Assembly: GCF_000512205.2 (NCBI RefSeq) | Contig: NZ_CP006644.1 | Span: 1,302,001 to 1,366,000, forward strand | DNA from: Sphingomonas sanxanigenens DSM 19645 = NX02 | Lineage (GTDB): Bacteria > Pseudomonadota > Alphaproteobacteria > Sphingomonadales > Sphingomonadaceae | Reading direction: 5' to 3' | DNA: 64,000 bases | Shown: positions 1 through 7,767 of the stretch, one piece after another | Layout of the letters: every line of letters starts with the position of its first letter | Numbering within the stretch: position 1 is the stretch's first letter | Position numbers and translations under genes: made by a program | The notes under the pieces: model-generated | Told to the model about the DNA's origin: nothing | Seen by the model: the letters and a program-made list of their open reading frames with translations, nothing else | The model's database searches: none

Positions 1-1
1 C

Positions 2-250
2 CTCCAAGGCTGGCGCCGGATTCCCCGGTTCGCCGCTGGTAACGCTACCAACACGCCCGTTGTCGGAGTAGTTCGGTTTTTTGTCAACAACGATCTTACC
101 ATTGGGTCAGACCAGATGAGGTTTGCAACTGACGGCCGCGGTGAAGCCTATACCCGGGCTCTGGCCGACCGGTCAGGCCGGTGGCGCGCTAACAAGCCCC
201 AGCCGCCATATGCTCCATCGCTGCCTGTCGGTCCGACTTGCGGTGTATAA
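2..250 (+). CDS. C-terminal end of an unidentified protein, cut by the window edge
   Basis: An open frame enters from the left edge and runs 82 codons to TAA. I do not recognise the protein. The piece reads VVRFFVNNDLTIGSDQMRF followed by a TDGRGEAYTRALADRSGRW stretch. That style recalls C-terminal parts of phage-tail or fibre-like proteins, but this is a loose impression and not an assignment. No start lies inside the window and the frame carries sensible codon use. A decayed IS fragment follows about 120 bp downstream. Confidence 0.4.
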   Translation, partial: LQGWRRIPRFAAGNATNTPVVGVVRFFVNNDLTIGSDQMRFATDGRGEAYTRALADRSGRWRANKPQPPYAPSLPVGPTCGV

Positions 251-372
251 AGGGCGTGAAGGGCGTGCGGCGTGAGAAAGCCTGCCGCCGCTTCGATCCA
301 GTCTCAATCATCTTCCGAACTGAATTCTTCCCGGATTTGCCGGAGGCTTTAACGTCCGGGAGAGTGGAGCCT

Positions 373-690
373 ATGAGCAAGGCGCGAAGATGTTCGCTTT
401 AGGCCGGCGAGGGGCGATCCGTATGATTAGATCGTGAGCGGGTTTAGCCGTCGCGCCGGGCCGCGGTGGTGCTCGTGTGCGTGGCGGAGGCGCCCTATGA
501 GGGGGTAGAGAAGGGTGAGATCGACGCCGGCAGGCATGCCGGTCTCCCAAGCAGATTTTTGCAGGCATAAGCTGAACAGGCATAAGCTGAAGGCGCTGGA
601 ACGCCAGATCCGCGAGGTGCGCTGGGCCAACGAGAGGGTGCGTAAGGCATCCGCACATTTTGCCCGGGCTGAGTGCCATTGGTTTCGATC
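373..690 (+). pseudogene. Decayed IS3-family transposase OrfA remnant
   Basis: Translation across frames gives pieces in the order expected of an IS3-type OrfA. They are MSKARR at 373, an IRMIRS piece near 420, RRAAVVLVCVAEA and GEIDAGRHAGL around 450-545, then LKALERQIREVRWANERVRK and ASAHFARAE in one frame up to about 670. The last part matches the leucine-zipper end of OrfA proteins (family pattern LERENRELRQANEILRKASAYFA). Stops and frameshifts separate the pieces, so it cannot be functional. No OrfB (DDE) part and no clear terminal inverted repeats are visible. The stretch 691-905 that follows holds nothing I can identify. Confidence 0.6.
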
Positions 691-905
691 CGGTTTTCGA
701 GGGGCTCGACGGCGAGCGGGCGTATCGAGCGCAGGGGCTATACTCCTTGGGAAGATGCGCCGCACGAGCGTCTCCGGGGCCCAGTATCCCGCGTTCACAT
801 GCGGTGTCCGGGCGGCTATGGTCGCCACCGCGTCGATCACCCGTGCCAACCCCGGCAGCAACGCCCGCTCGATCTTCGCGACCCGATCGCGGCAAGGAGA
901 CACGT

Positions 906-2345
906 GTGAGTAAGAGCAAAACCCCGGCGAAGGTTTCGACCGGCATTGCGGGACTGGACCAGATTCTTCGCGGGGGTCTGCCCGCGTCCAATCTCTACAT
1001 CCTGCAAGGCGCGCCTGGGGCGGGCAAAACGACCGCCGCACTGCAGTTCCTGCGTGCCGGCGTGGAGGCGGGCGAACGCTGCATCTATGTGAGCCTTTCG
1101 CAGACCGCGGCCGAGTTGACGGCGATCGCCCAATCGCACGGGTGGACGCTCGATGGCATCCGGATCGAAGAATTGTCGGCGACGGACGCGGTGCACGGCG
1201 CTGCCGATCAGACGATCTTCCAGACTGCCGAACTGCGGCTTGACGAGACCCGCGAAGCCATCGAGCAGGCGATCGAGGAGCACAAGCCGCAGCGGCTCGT
1301 CTATGATTCCCTGCTGGAGATCCGGCTGATCACGGGAGATGCGCCCCGCTTTCGCCGGGAACTGCTTGGCTTCAAGGCGTTCCTCGCCAAGCGCAGCGTT
1401 GTCGCCATGCTGCTCGATACGCAGACGAGCGAGACGGCGACCGGCGGGGAGGAGGTCGAAGGCATCGCCCACGGCGTCATCCGCTTCGACAAGTCGCTTG
1501 AGGATTATGGTTCGGTGCGTCGGCGCATCGAGGTGAGCAAGATGCGCGGGGTACCGATCGCCGACGGCTATCACGACATGGCGATCCGCGAGGGCGAGGG
1601 CGTGGTGGTTTTCCCGCGTATCGTTCCGGGCGACGCGATCGATGCGCGCAAGGCCCAGCTGATCAAGTCGGGTGTCGATACGCTCGACGACATGTTTGGC
1701 GGCGGACAGGAATCGGGCACGACCACCCTGGTCATCGGCCAGGCGGGCACGGGCAAATCGACCATGGCATCGCTCTACGCGATGGCGGCGCTCAAGCGGG
1801 ACGAACATGTCGCGCTTTTCCTGTTCGAGGAACGGCTCGAAACCTTCTTCCGGCGATCGGAAGGCCTCGGAATGGATTTGCGTCAGTTCCACAAGGATGG
1901 CCAGTTGATCATCCGCGATTTCAGTCCGAACGAAATATCGCCGGGGGAGTTCGCCCAGATCGTCCAGTCGATCGTTACCGAGTTCAAGACACGGGTTGTC
2001 GTCATCGACAGCTTCACCGGCTACCTCAATTCGCTGCCGCATCGCGAGAAGGCCGTTCGCGACATCCAGTCGCTGCTCAAATATCTCGCGCGATCCGGTG
2101 TCCTTACGATGCTGATCGTTGCCCAACACGGATTGCTTGGCCAGAATGTCGGAATCGACGTCGATGTCAGCTTCCTCGGCGACACGGTGCTGCTGCTGCG
2201 TATCATGGAGGATGAGGGCCGCCTGCGCCGTAACATCACCGTCGTCAAAAAGCGCCATGGCCCGCACGATCTCGACGTCCATGAGCTCTTCATCAAGAGC
2301 GCGGGAATCACGGTCGTGCCATTCAATCCGCTCCCGACGGCATGA
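906..2345 (+). CDS. KaiC-like RecA-superfamily ATPase
   Basis: Tandem RecA-like domains as in the circadian protein KaiC, about 480 residues. I chose the GTG at 906 (protein VSKSKTPAK...) because AAGGAGA lies just upstream and homology begins there with STGIAGLDQILRGG. The first P-loop is GAPGAGKT (residues 35-42) and the second GQAGTGKST (278-286). The catalytic glutamate pair expected after the first P-loop is SQ (YVSLSQT), while the second domain keeps FEE. Near residue 422 the phosphosite region reads VSFLGDT, so by alignment from memory one KaiC phosphosite (Ser431) is kept and the other (Thr432) is Phe. No kaiA or kaiB is in the window. The gene overlaps the next by ATGA and probably acts with that kinase in signalling, not as a full clock. 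Confidence 0.88.
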   Translation: MSKSKTPAKVSTGIAGLDQILRGGLPASNLYILQGAPGAGKTTAALQFLRAGVEAGERCIYVSLSQTAAELTAIAQSHGWTLDGIRIEELSATDAVHGAADQTIFQTAELRLDETREAIEQAIEEHKPQRLVYDSLLEIRLITGDAPRFRRELLGFKAFLAKRSVVAMLLDTQTSETATGGEEVEGIAHGVIRFDKSLEDYGSVRRRIEVSKMRGVPIADGYHDMAIREGEGVVVFPRIVPGDAIDARKAQLIKSGVDTLDDMFGGGQESGTTTLVIGQAGTGKSTMASLYAMAALKRDEHVALFLFEERLETFFRRSEGLGMDLRQFHKDGQLIIRDFSPNEISPGEFAQIVQSIVTEFKTRVVVIDSFTGYLNSLPHREKAVRDIQSLLKYLARSGVLTMLIVAQHGLLGQNVGIDVDVSFLGDTVLLLRIMEDEGRLRRNITVVKKRHGPHDLDVHELFIKSAGITVVPFNPLPTA

Positions 2346-3415
2346 GCGAAGCCGATCCGGAAGAGCCGGGCGCGCTCGATCAAGTTCTCATCCTCGCGCC
2401 CTATCGGCGGGATGCGGAGTATTTGGTCCGGCTGCTCAGCGAACACGACATCGCCGTCGCGGCCTGTACGGCGACCGACCTGGCAGCGCATCTTGCCGCC
2501 GGGCCGGGGGTGATCGTGACGACCCACGAAGCGTTGACCCCGGGGCTGATCGCCATCATCGGCGAGCATCTGCGCGCCCAACCGCCCTGGTCGGAAATGC
2601 CGATCGTCGTCCTGCTCGACCGCGCTTCGCCCAACGCCCGCATTAGGGCGGCGCTCGAGGAGGCTTGGTCGCGTTCGCGCCAGCTCTTCTATCAGCGCCC
2701 GCTGACGCCGGTCGAACTGGTCAGCGGCGTTCAGTCGGCGCTGCTGGCGCGATTGCGCCAGCTTAATGTCCGAGACCATATCGACCGCGAGGTCGAACTT
2801 CGCCGCGAGCTTAATCACCGGGTCAAGAATATCCTGGCCAGCGTATCCTCGATCTTCGAGATGACCCGTCGCGGAGCCCAGGACATCGACGCATTGGCCG
2901 AGGATTTCGGCGGGCGGCTTCAGGCCCTCTCCAGGGTGCACTCGGCGGTCTTCCAGGCCGAGGGGGAATCGATCTCCATCGCAGAGGTTGCCGCACTGAC
3001 ATTCGACCCCTATCGCCAGATGGGCGTCAGCCGGATCGTTGTGCAGGGGCCGCCCGTCACCCTGACCCGCGCCGCCGGGACGACTCTCGCGCTGTGCCTG
3101 CACGAACTGACGACCAACGCGATCAAATATGGCGCGCTTTCCGTCGCCGATGGCCGGGTGACGTTCCGCTGGGAGATCCTCGCCGATCTTCGCCAGCATC
3201 TTTCGATGGAGTGGCGGGAAGAAGGCGGCCCGACGGTGGTCAAGCCATCGCACGCCGGCTACGGCACGCGCTATTTGCGCTCGGCTCTGGCCAGTCTGTT
3301 CGGCGGCAAACCCGATATCTCTTTCGCGGCCGATGGCCTGCGATGCACGGTTCAAGGGCCGCTTTCGCGTTTGGCGGAAGACTCCGAGGCCGACCGGTAT
3401 TTGCCCGGCGCGTGA
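2342..3415 (+). CDS. Pseudo-receiver histidine kinase of the HWE/HisKA_2 type
   Basis: 357 residues. Residues about 15-130 form a response-regulator-like fold (VLILAPYRRDAEYLVRLL, then a VTTHEAL strand where the phosphoacceptor Asp would sit), so it looks like a receiver without the Asp. The dimerisation/phosphoacceptor region has ELNHRVKNILASV with His at residue 159. The C-terminal ATPase has an N box, LHELTTNAIKYGALS. This H-box and N-box style belongs to the HWE/HisKA_2 kinases common in Alphaproteobacteria. No membrane segment is seen, so it is probably cytosolic. Its start overlaps the KaiC-like stop by ATGA, implying translational coupling. A fused pseudo-receiver recalls cyanobacterial CikA, but that parallel is inference. 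Confidence 0.85.
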   Translation: MSEADPEEPGALDQVLILAPYRRDAEYLVRLLSEHDIAVAACTATDLAAHLAAGPGVIVTTHEALTPGLIAIIGEHLRAQPPWSEMPIVVLLDRASPNARIRAALEEAWSRSRQLFYQRPLTPVELVSGVQSALLARLRQLNVRDHIDREVELRRELNHRVKNILASVSSIFEMTRRGAQDIDALAEDFGGRLQALSRVHSAVFQAEGESISIAEVAALTFDPYRQMGVSRIVVQGPPVTLTRAAGTTLALCLHELTTNAIKYGALSVADGRVTFRWEILADLRQHLSMEWREEGGPTVVKPSHAGYGTRYLRSALASLFGGKPDISFAADGLRCTVQGPLSRLAEDSEADRYLPGA

Positions 3416-3498
3416 GCAATGCCATCTCGCGCCAACGCCAGTCACAAAGTCCAACGCTGTTGCGCACCCCAGAGCCGATGGACGCGTGACCGGAGCTG

Positions 3499-4134
3499 TC
3501 AGGCGCCGTCCCGCGTGTCGTCGCCGCGATCGAGCCGGGCCATCCAGGCATCCAGGCTCAGCGCGTCGCTCGCTTGCGTCTCGGCGCCCATCGTTTCGCG
3601 CATCGTGTCGAGCGCGAACTGGCCGCGATCGTCGTTCTCGGCTGCGACGGCGTCTTTCGGAATCCATAGCGCGTAGTCGCGCATATGCGCATCGGCGGCG
3701 GTGAACAGGACGCAGATATCCGTCGCGATGCCCGTCAATACCAGGCGGCTGACGCCCAGCTTGGGCAACAGGACCGGCAGGTTGGTCGCGTAGAAGCCGG
3801 AGAATTGCGGCTTGATGACGAAGAAGTCCTCGTCACCGGGCGCGATCAACTCGGCAGCGCGGTTTGGCTGGGCAAGGGCGTGGTCGACCAGGCGCGACTT
3901 TTCCGAATGCCACTCGCCGAAATTGTCGTTGACGTAGATGACGGGATAACCGGCGCCGGTCATCGCTTGTTTGATCCTGAGAATGGCGCATGCGGCGTGC
4001 GCCGCCTTGGGCTCGAGCACGTCCGCACCGGGGAAGTCGAAGCAATTGATCATGTCGATGATCAGCAGCGCTGGCCGCCCTCGCGGCCGATCATGCGCCG
4101 GGGCTTGGGGGCCATCAGGTCGATCGGGGTTCAT
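3499..4134 (-). CDS. Isochorismatase-family cysteine hydrolase
   Basis: 211-residue member of the isochorismatase-like superfamily, which hydrolyses amides or vinyl ethers through a Cys nucleophile. The catalytic triad is visible: Asp27 in ALLIIDMIN, Lys108 in FFVIKPQFSGFYAT and Cys141 in GIATDICVLFTA. The cis-peptide region before the Cys fits the family. The N-terminal 20 residues are charged and unlike a signal peptide, so it is cytosolic. The substrate cannot be read from sequence; nicotinamide, N-carbamoyl compounds or isochorismate are all possible, and no siderophore biosynthesis gene is adjacent. It stands alone, convergent with the kinase gene. Confidence 0.85.
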   Translation of the reverse strand: MNPDRPDGPQAPAHDRPRGRPALLIIDMINCFDFPGADVLEPKAAHAACAILRIKQAMTGAGYPVIYVNDNFGEWHSEKSRLVDHALAQPNRAAELIAPGDEDFFVIKPQFSGFYATNLPVLLPKLGVSRLVLTGIATDICVLFTAADAHMRDYALWIPKDAVAAENDDRGQFALDTMRETMGAETQASDALSLDAWMARLDRGDDTRDGA

Positions 4135-4361
4135 CTGTCCGCTCCTGAGCGATTAACGTATGCGGCCCTCCCGGGTTTCGCTTCGTCGCCATGATCTGCA
4201 CGCAGCAAACCGGAGGATGGGCGTCATCTGCCAGCGCGCCCGAAAAGCTTGGTTCGGTCAGGTTCAGCAAGGCAACGTGGCGGAATCAGCAGGCTTGAGG
4301 CGCCCACCCGACGAAGCGAAGCCCATGTCGACCCTCTTCAGAAAGCATCATATCCATCAGA

Positions 4362-4391
4362 ATTGAACGGCGTTCAATTTTTAAATTGAAC
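4362..4391. promoter_or_regulatory. Palindromic operator-like site upstream of the phospholipid operon
   Basis: A perfect 7-bp inverted repeat ATTGAAC-GGC-GTTCAAT (4362-4378) is followed by a third half-site, ATTGAAC, ending at 4391. It sits about 67 bp before the first gene of the CDP-alcohol phosphatidyltransferase operon. The form is typical of a TetR-type or similar dimeric repressor site, but no cognate regulator is adjacent. The rest of the 4135-4457 spacer shows no gene. Confidence 0.45.
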
Positions 4392-4457
4392 AATGTATAA
4401 TTATGTGCGATCTCCTCGTGAGCGGCGATTTAGGCGCCGCTTGCAGAGGATGTGTCG

Positions 4458-5069
4458 ATGCCTGAGATTGCCAATCGCCGGCCGTTGAAGGCGCGCAATA
4501 CGCGCTGGGCGGCGGGGCTTGCCCGATTGCTGCTGAAGACGCGGTTGACGCCCAACGCGGTGTCGGTCGGCGGGATCGGCTTCGCCGCTGTTGGTGCCGC
4601 CTGCTTCCTATTCGCGCCGCGCTGGCCGGCGCTGTGGCTCGGCGGGGCGCTGTGCGTCCAACTGCGCCTGCTCGCCAATCTGATGGATGGATTGCTGGCG
4701 GTGGAAGGCGGGCGCAAGTCGGCCAGCGGCCCGCTCTACAACGAATTTCCTGACCGTATCGAGGATACGCTGCTGCTCGTTGCGGCAGGCTATGGCGCCA
4801 GCGTGCCGGTGCTCGGTTGGGCGGCGGCGGTGTTCGCGATGGGCACCGCCTATGTCCGCGCGCTGGGCGGCACGGTGGGGCTGGCTCAGCAATTCTGCGG
4901 TCCGATGGCGAAGCAGCATCGCATGGCGCTGCTCAGCCTGGGCGCGGTTGCGAGCCTCTTCGTGCCGGCGATGCCGTGGGTGCTGGCAATCATCTGCGCG
5001 GGCGCCGCGATCACCAGCGTGCGTCGGATGATGCGCTATGCCGCTGCGCTGCGGGCGGCCGCGCGATGA
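4458..5069 (+). CDS. CDP-alcohol phosphatidyltransferase-family membrane protein
   Basis: 203 residues with several hydrophobic segments. The ATG at 4458 is preferred over an in-frame GTG at 4452 because AGAGGA lies 7 nt before it. The family motif region reads ANLMDGLLAVEGGRK and then SGPLYNEFPDRIED. Compared with the standard D-x2-DG-x2-AR-x8-G-x3-D-x3-D motif, the second Asp, the Gly residues and the last Asp are kept, while the first and third Asp are Asn and the Arg is Val. The enzyme would transfer a CDP-activated phosphatidyl group to an alcohol in the inner membrane. It overlaps the acyltransferase by ATGA and is followed by a CDP-diglyceride synthase, so the operon supplies its own acceptor and donor lipids. 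The alcohol substrate is unknown. Confidence 0.8.
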   Translation: MPEIANRRPLKARNTRWAAGLARLLLKTRLTPNAVSVGGIGFAAVGAACFLFAPRWPALWLGGALCVQLRLLANLMDGLLAVEGGRKSASGPLYNEFPDRIEDTLLLVAAGYGASVPVLGWAAAVFAMGTAYVRALGGTVGLAQQFCGPMAKQHRMALLSLGAVASLFVPAMPWVLAIICAGAAITSVRRMMRYAAALRAAAR

Positions 5070-5656
5070 TCGGCTGGCTCATCCGCGGCGCGACGCGCTT
5101 CCTCGTCGGCGGTCATGCCCGGTGGAAGGGCTGCGCGCCCGATCCGCGGCAGCGCATCTATTTCGCCAATCATTCGAGCCATCTCGACACGGTGATCCTG
5201 TGGGCCGCGCTGCCGCCCGAACTGCGCGCGGTGACGCATCCGGTCGCGGCGCAGGATTATTGGGGCAGGGGGCCGGTGCGCCGCTATATCGCCACGCGCG
5301 TGCTCAACGCGGTGCTGATCGACCGCAACGCGCGCCGCGATCCGCTGGCGGCGCTGCGCGCGGTGCTCGATCGTGGCCATTCGCTGATCCTGTTCCCCGA
5401 AGGCACGCGCCACAGCGATCCGCAGCCAGGGCCGTTCAAGGGCGGGCTGCAGCATCTGGCCGAAGCCTATCCCGCGGTCGAACTGGTGCCCGTCTATCTC
5501 ACCAACCTTGTCCGCGCCTATCCCAAGGGCGCGATCCTGCCGGCGCCGATCATGTGCACCGCCACCTTCGGTGCGCCGCTGCCGACGATCGCCGACGAGG
5601 CCAAACCCCATTTTCTTGCCCGCGCGCGTGCCGCGGTCTGTGCGTTGGGAGCGTGA
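5066..5656 (+). CDS. Lysophospholipid (1-acyl-glycerol-3-phosphate) acyltransferase, PlsC family
   Basis: 196 residues. The acyltransferase H-x4-D motif is NHSSHLD and the glycerophosphate-binding motif is FPEGTRH, in the usual order and spacing. The protein is short and has at most one N-terminal membrane-associated helix, as in compact PlsC homologues. Start ATG overlaps the preceding stop (ATGA) and the next gene begins two bases after its stop, so the three genes form one operon. It likely acylates lysophosphatidate or a related lysolipid at the inner membrane before activation by the following cytidylyltransferase. Acyl and acceptor specificity are not readable. Confidence 0.85.
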   Translation: MIGWLIRGATRFLVGGHARWKGCAPDPRQRIYFANHSSHLDTVILWAALPPELRAVTHPVAAQDYWGRGPVRRYIATRVLNAVLIDRNARRDPLAALRAVLDRGHSLILFPEGTRHSDPQPGPFKGGLQHLAEAYPAVELVPVYLTNLVRAYPKGAILPAPIMCTATFGAPLPTIADEAKPHFLARARAAVCALGA

Positions 5657-5657
5657 T

Positions 5658-6584
5658 GTGAACGATCGGATGATCCTGCTGTTCGGCGGCGTCTTCGCGT
5701 TGCTTGCCGTCGCCTCGGCGGTGGGCTTCGCGCTCTCCCGCCGCGCCGCCACCGAAACCGTCGCCAACCTCAACGCGCGGATCAAGGCGTGGTGGGTGAT
5801 GATCGCGATCTTCGCGGTCGCCTTCTTCGTCGGTAAGGAATTGACGATCGCGCTGTTCGCGCTGACCTCCTTCTATTGCCTGCGCGAATTCCTGTCGATC
5901 ACGCCGACCCGGCCCGAGGATCATCGCGCGGTCGCGGTTGCCTTCTACCTCTTCATCCCGCTGCAATATGCGCTGATCTGGAGCGGCTGGCAGAGCCTGT
6001 TCGGCATCCTGATCCCGGTCTGGGCCTTCCTGATGCTGCCGGTGCTGGCCGTGCTGAAGGGCGAGACCGACGATTTCATGGCGCGCACCGCGCGCATCCA
6101 GTGGGCGCTGATGCTGACCGTCTATTGCATCAGTCACGCGCCTGCGTTGCTGATCTTGAAGATCCCCGGCTTCGAGGGGCAGGGCTTCCTGCTGCTGTTC
6201 TTCCTGATCACCATCGTCCAGCTTTCGGACGTGCTGCAATATGTGTTCGGCAAGCTGTTCGGCCGCCACAAGGTCGCCCCGCGCATCAGCCCCGCGAAGA
6301 CCTGGGAAGGGCTGATCGGCGGCGGCCTTTCCGCAACGGCGGTGGGCGCGGGGCTATGGTGGATCACGCCCTTCGCGCCGTGGCAGGCGGCGCTGCTGGC
6401 GCTCGCGATTGTGCTCGCCGGCTTCTGCGGCGGCCTCGTCCTCTCCGCGGTCAAGCGCTCGCTTGGCGCCAAGGATTGGGGCACGATGATCGAGGGCCAT
6501 GGCGGCGCGCTCGATCGGATGGATTCGGTGAGCTTCGCGGCGCCGGTGTTCTTCCACCTCGTAAATTACTTTTTCGCGATGTGA
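5658..6584 (+). CDS. cdsA: Phosphatidate cytidylyltransferase (CDP-diglyceride synthase)
   Basis: About 308 residues from GTG at 5658 (an ATG at 5670 is the alternative). It has repeated hydrophobic helices and ends in the complete family signature: SAVKRSLGAKDWGTMIEGHG followed by GALDRMDS. This matches the CdsA pattern S-x-x-KR...KD...HGG-x-x-DR-x-D. It converts phosphatidate and CTP to CDP-diacylglycerol in the inner membrane. Placed as third gene with an acyltransferase and a CDP-alcohol transferase, it is probably a dedicated paralogue serving this operon's product and may not be the cell's only CdsA. Confidence 0.92.
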   Translation: MNDRMILLFGGVFALLAVASAVGFALSRRAATETVANLNARIKAWWVMIAIFAVAFFVGKELTIALFALTSFYCLREFLSITPTRPEDHRAVAVAFYLFIPLQYALIWSGWQSLFGILIPVWAFLMLPVLAVLKGETDDFMARTARIQWALMLTVYCISHAPALLILKIPGFEGQGFLLLFFLITIVQLSDVLQYVFGKLFGRHKVAPRISPAKTWEGLIGGGLSATAVGAGLWWITPFAPWQAALLALAIVLAGFCGGLVLSAVKRSLGAKDWGTMIEGHGGALDRMDSVSFAAPVFFHLVNYFFAM

Positions 6585-6635
6585 GGTACATGCAAACGGT
6601 TTGCCGGGGCTCCTGAACCATGCGACGAGCGACGC

Positions 6636-7499
6636 ATGAGCGATGCCCCCTTCCTCACGCGCCGTCTCCTGCTGGGTGGGCTCGGCGCGACGGCGCTGGG
6701 GTGCCTGGCTGACCGTGGCAGGGCGCAACCCTCGGGCTCGGCGGTCGATCGGCTGACGCCGGAGCAACGCGCTTCTTATGATACGCTGCAGGCTAAGGCT
6801 AGGGCAGCGTTCACCTATGAGCGTGTGTCGGTTCCGGGATCGGAGGCGCTCGCCAAGTGGGAGGAACTCAAATCCTCGGGGCGCGGTTGGCCCGTGGTCA
6901 TCGGCAACGATGAGGATTTCGATCGCATCGTCGAGCAATTCATGATCGAGGATCCCGAGATCGGCGCCGGGCCGGGGTTGCGCGCGCCCGCCGAGATTCT
7001 TGCCACCGCAGCCGGGATCGCATTTCCTGAAGATCTTCGGAAATGGCCGGGCGCCTATCAGCCGCAGGACCTGCTGGCGGAGGATGGTGAATGGCCTGCC
7101 GATGCGTCTGCAGGTTCGGTCGGGTTAAGCGTGGCCATGGATGTGGTGTCGCAGCGTCTGTACGAGCGGGTGCATATCCTACTCACCCCCGCGAAGTTCT
7201 GCTGGAAAGTGCCGGCCTATCTCCGCTGGGGCGGCTCGAACGCTTGTCCGCCGCCGGAATATCATGTTGCAGCGCTGCGCCGCTGGCATGAGCGTTATGG
7301 CGCTGAACTGATCGGCATCAATGGGGACGTAATGAATCTCCGCGCCGCCCGGCCACCGGCGCAACGTGCCGCGGCAATGACCCTCGCGCGTGAGGTTTAT
7401 GCCTATTGCCCGGACATCGTGGAGCAGGGGACGGGTGACATCGCGCCACTGGCAGCCGCGATGATGGCGAACAGTTGGTGGTATTTTTGGTGGGATTGA
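6636..7499 (+). CDS. Tat-exported DUF4253-domain protein
   Basis: 287 residues. The N-terminus TRRLLLGGLGATALGCLADR has a twin-arginine motif, a hydrophobic core and a possible cleavage after GRAQ. The C-terminal half matches DUF4253 in style: YHVAALRRWHERYGAELIGI, then ARPPAQRAAAMTLAREVYAY, and a final NSWWYFWWD. The domain's biochemical role is unknown. Export by Tat suggests it folds in the cytoplasm first. It lies 51 bp after cdsA on the same strand but shows no obvious link to lipid synthesis. Confidence 0.75.
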   Translation: MSDAPFLTRRLLLGGLGATALGCLADRGRAQPSGSAVDRLTPEQRASYDTLQAKARAAFTYERVSVPGSEALAKWEELKSSGRGWPVVIGNDEDFDRIVEQFMIEDPEIGAGPGLRAPAEILATAAGIAFPEDLRKWPGAYQPQDLLAEDGEWPADASAGSVGLSVAMDVVSQRLYERVHILLTPAKFCWKVPAYLRWGGSNACPPPEYHVAALRRWHERYGAELIGINGDVMNLRAARPPAQRAAAMTLAREVYAYCPDIVEQGTGDIAPLAAAMMANSWWYFWWD

Positions 7500-7578
7500 A
7501 CGGGTCGCGCGACGGACCCTACCGCGCCTGCCAGCGTTACCCCTCTACCTGATATCGTCCACATCGAAAGGATCGAGC

Positions 7579-7752
7579 ATGCTCAGATGGGCCGCCATCT
7601 TCGCAATCATCGCACTTGTTCTCGGCGTCATCGGCTTTGGTGGCATTGCGGGCTTGGCCTGGGACTTGGCGAAGCTGCTGTTCTGGCTGGCCGTCATCAT
7701 CGCCGGCGCGCTCGCGGTGCTGGGGCTGACGATCTATAAGAAGGTTACCTGA
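7579..7752 (+). CDS. DUF1328 (YtjA-type) small membrane protein
   Basis: 57 residues, MLRWAAIFAIIALVLGVIGF then GGIAGLAWDLAKLLFWLAVI and a second hydrophobic helix ending in IYKKVT. Two membrane segments with the conserved GFGGIAG loop match the DUF1328 family, inner-membrane proteins of unknown function found widely in Proteobacteria. The sequence GAAAGGAT precedes the ATG. It is followed within 16 bp by the convergent CoA lyase gene. Confidence 0.88.
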   Translation: MLRWAAIFAIIALVLGVIGFGGIAGLAWDLAKLLFWLAVIIAGALAVLGLTIYKKVT

Positions 7753-7767
7753 TCGGCGATATCGACC

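Noticed and set aside
660-905. N-terminal extension of the KaiC-like protein from 660
   Set aside because: The extension is Pro/Arg-rich, overlaps the IS remnant, and homology begins at the GTG at 906 with a good ribosome-binding site.
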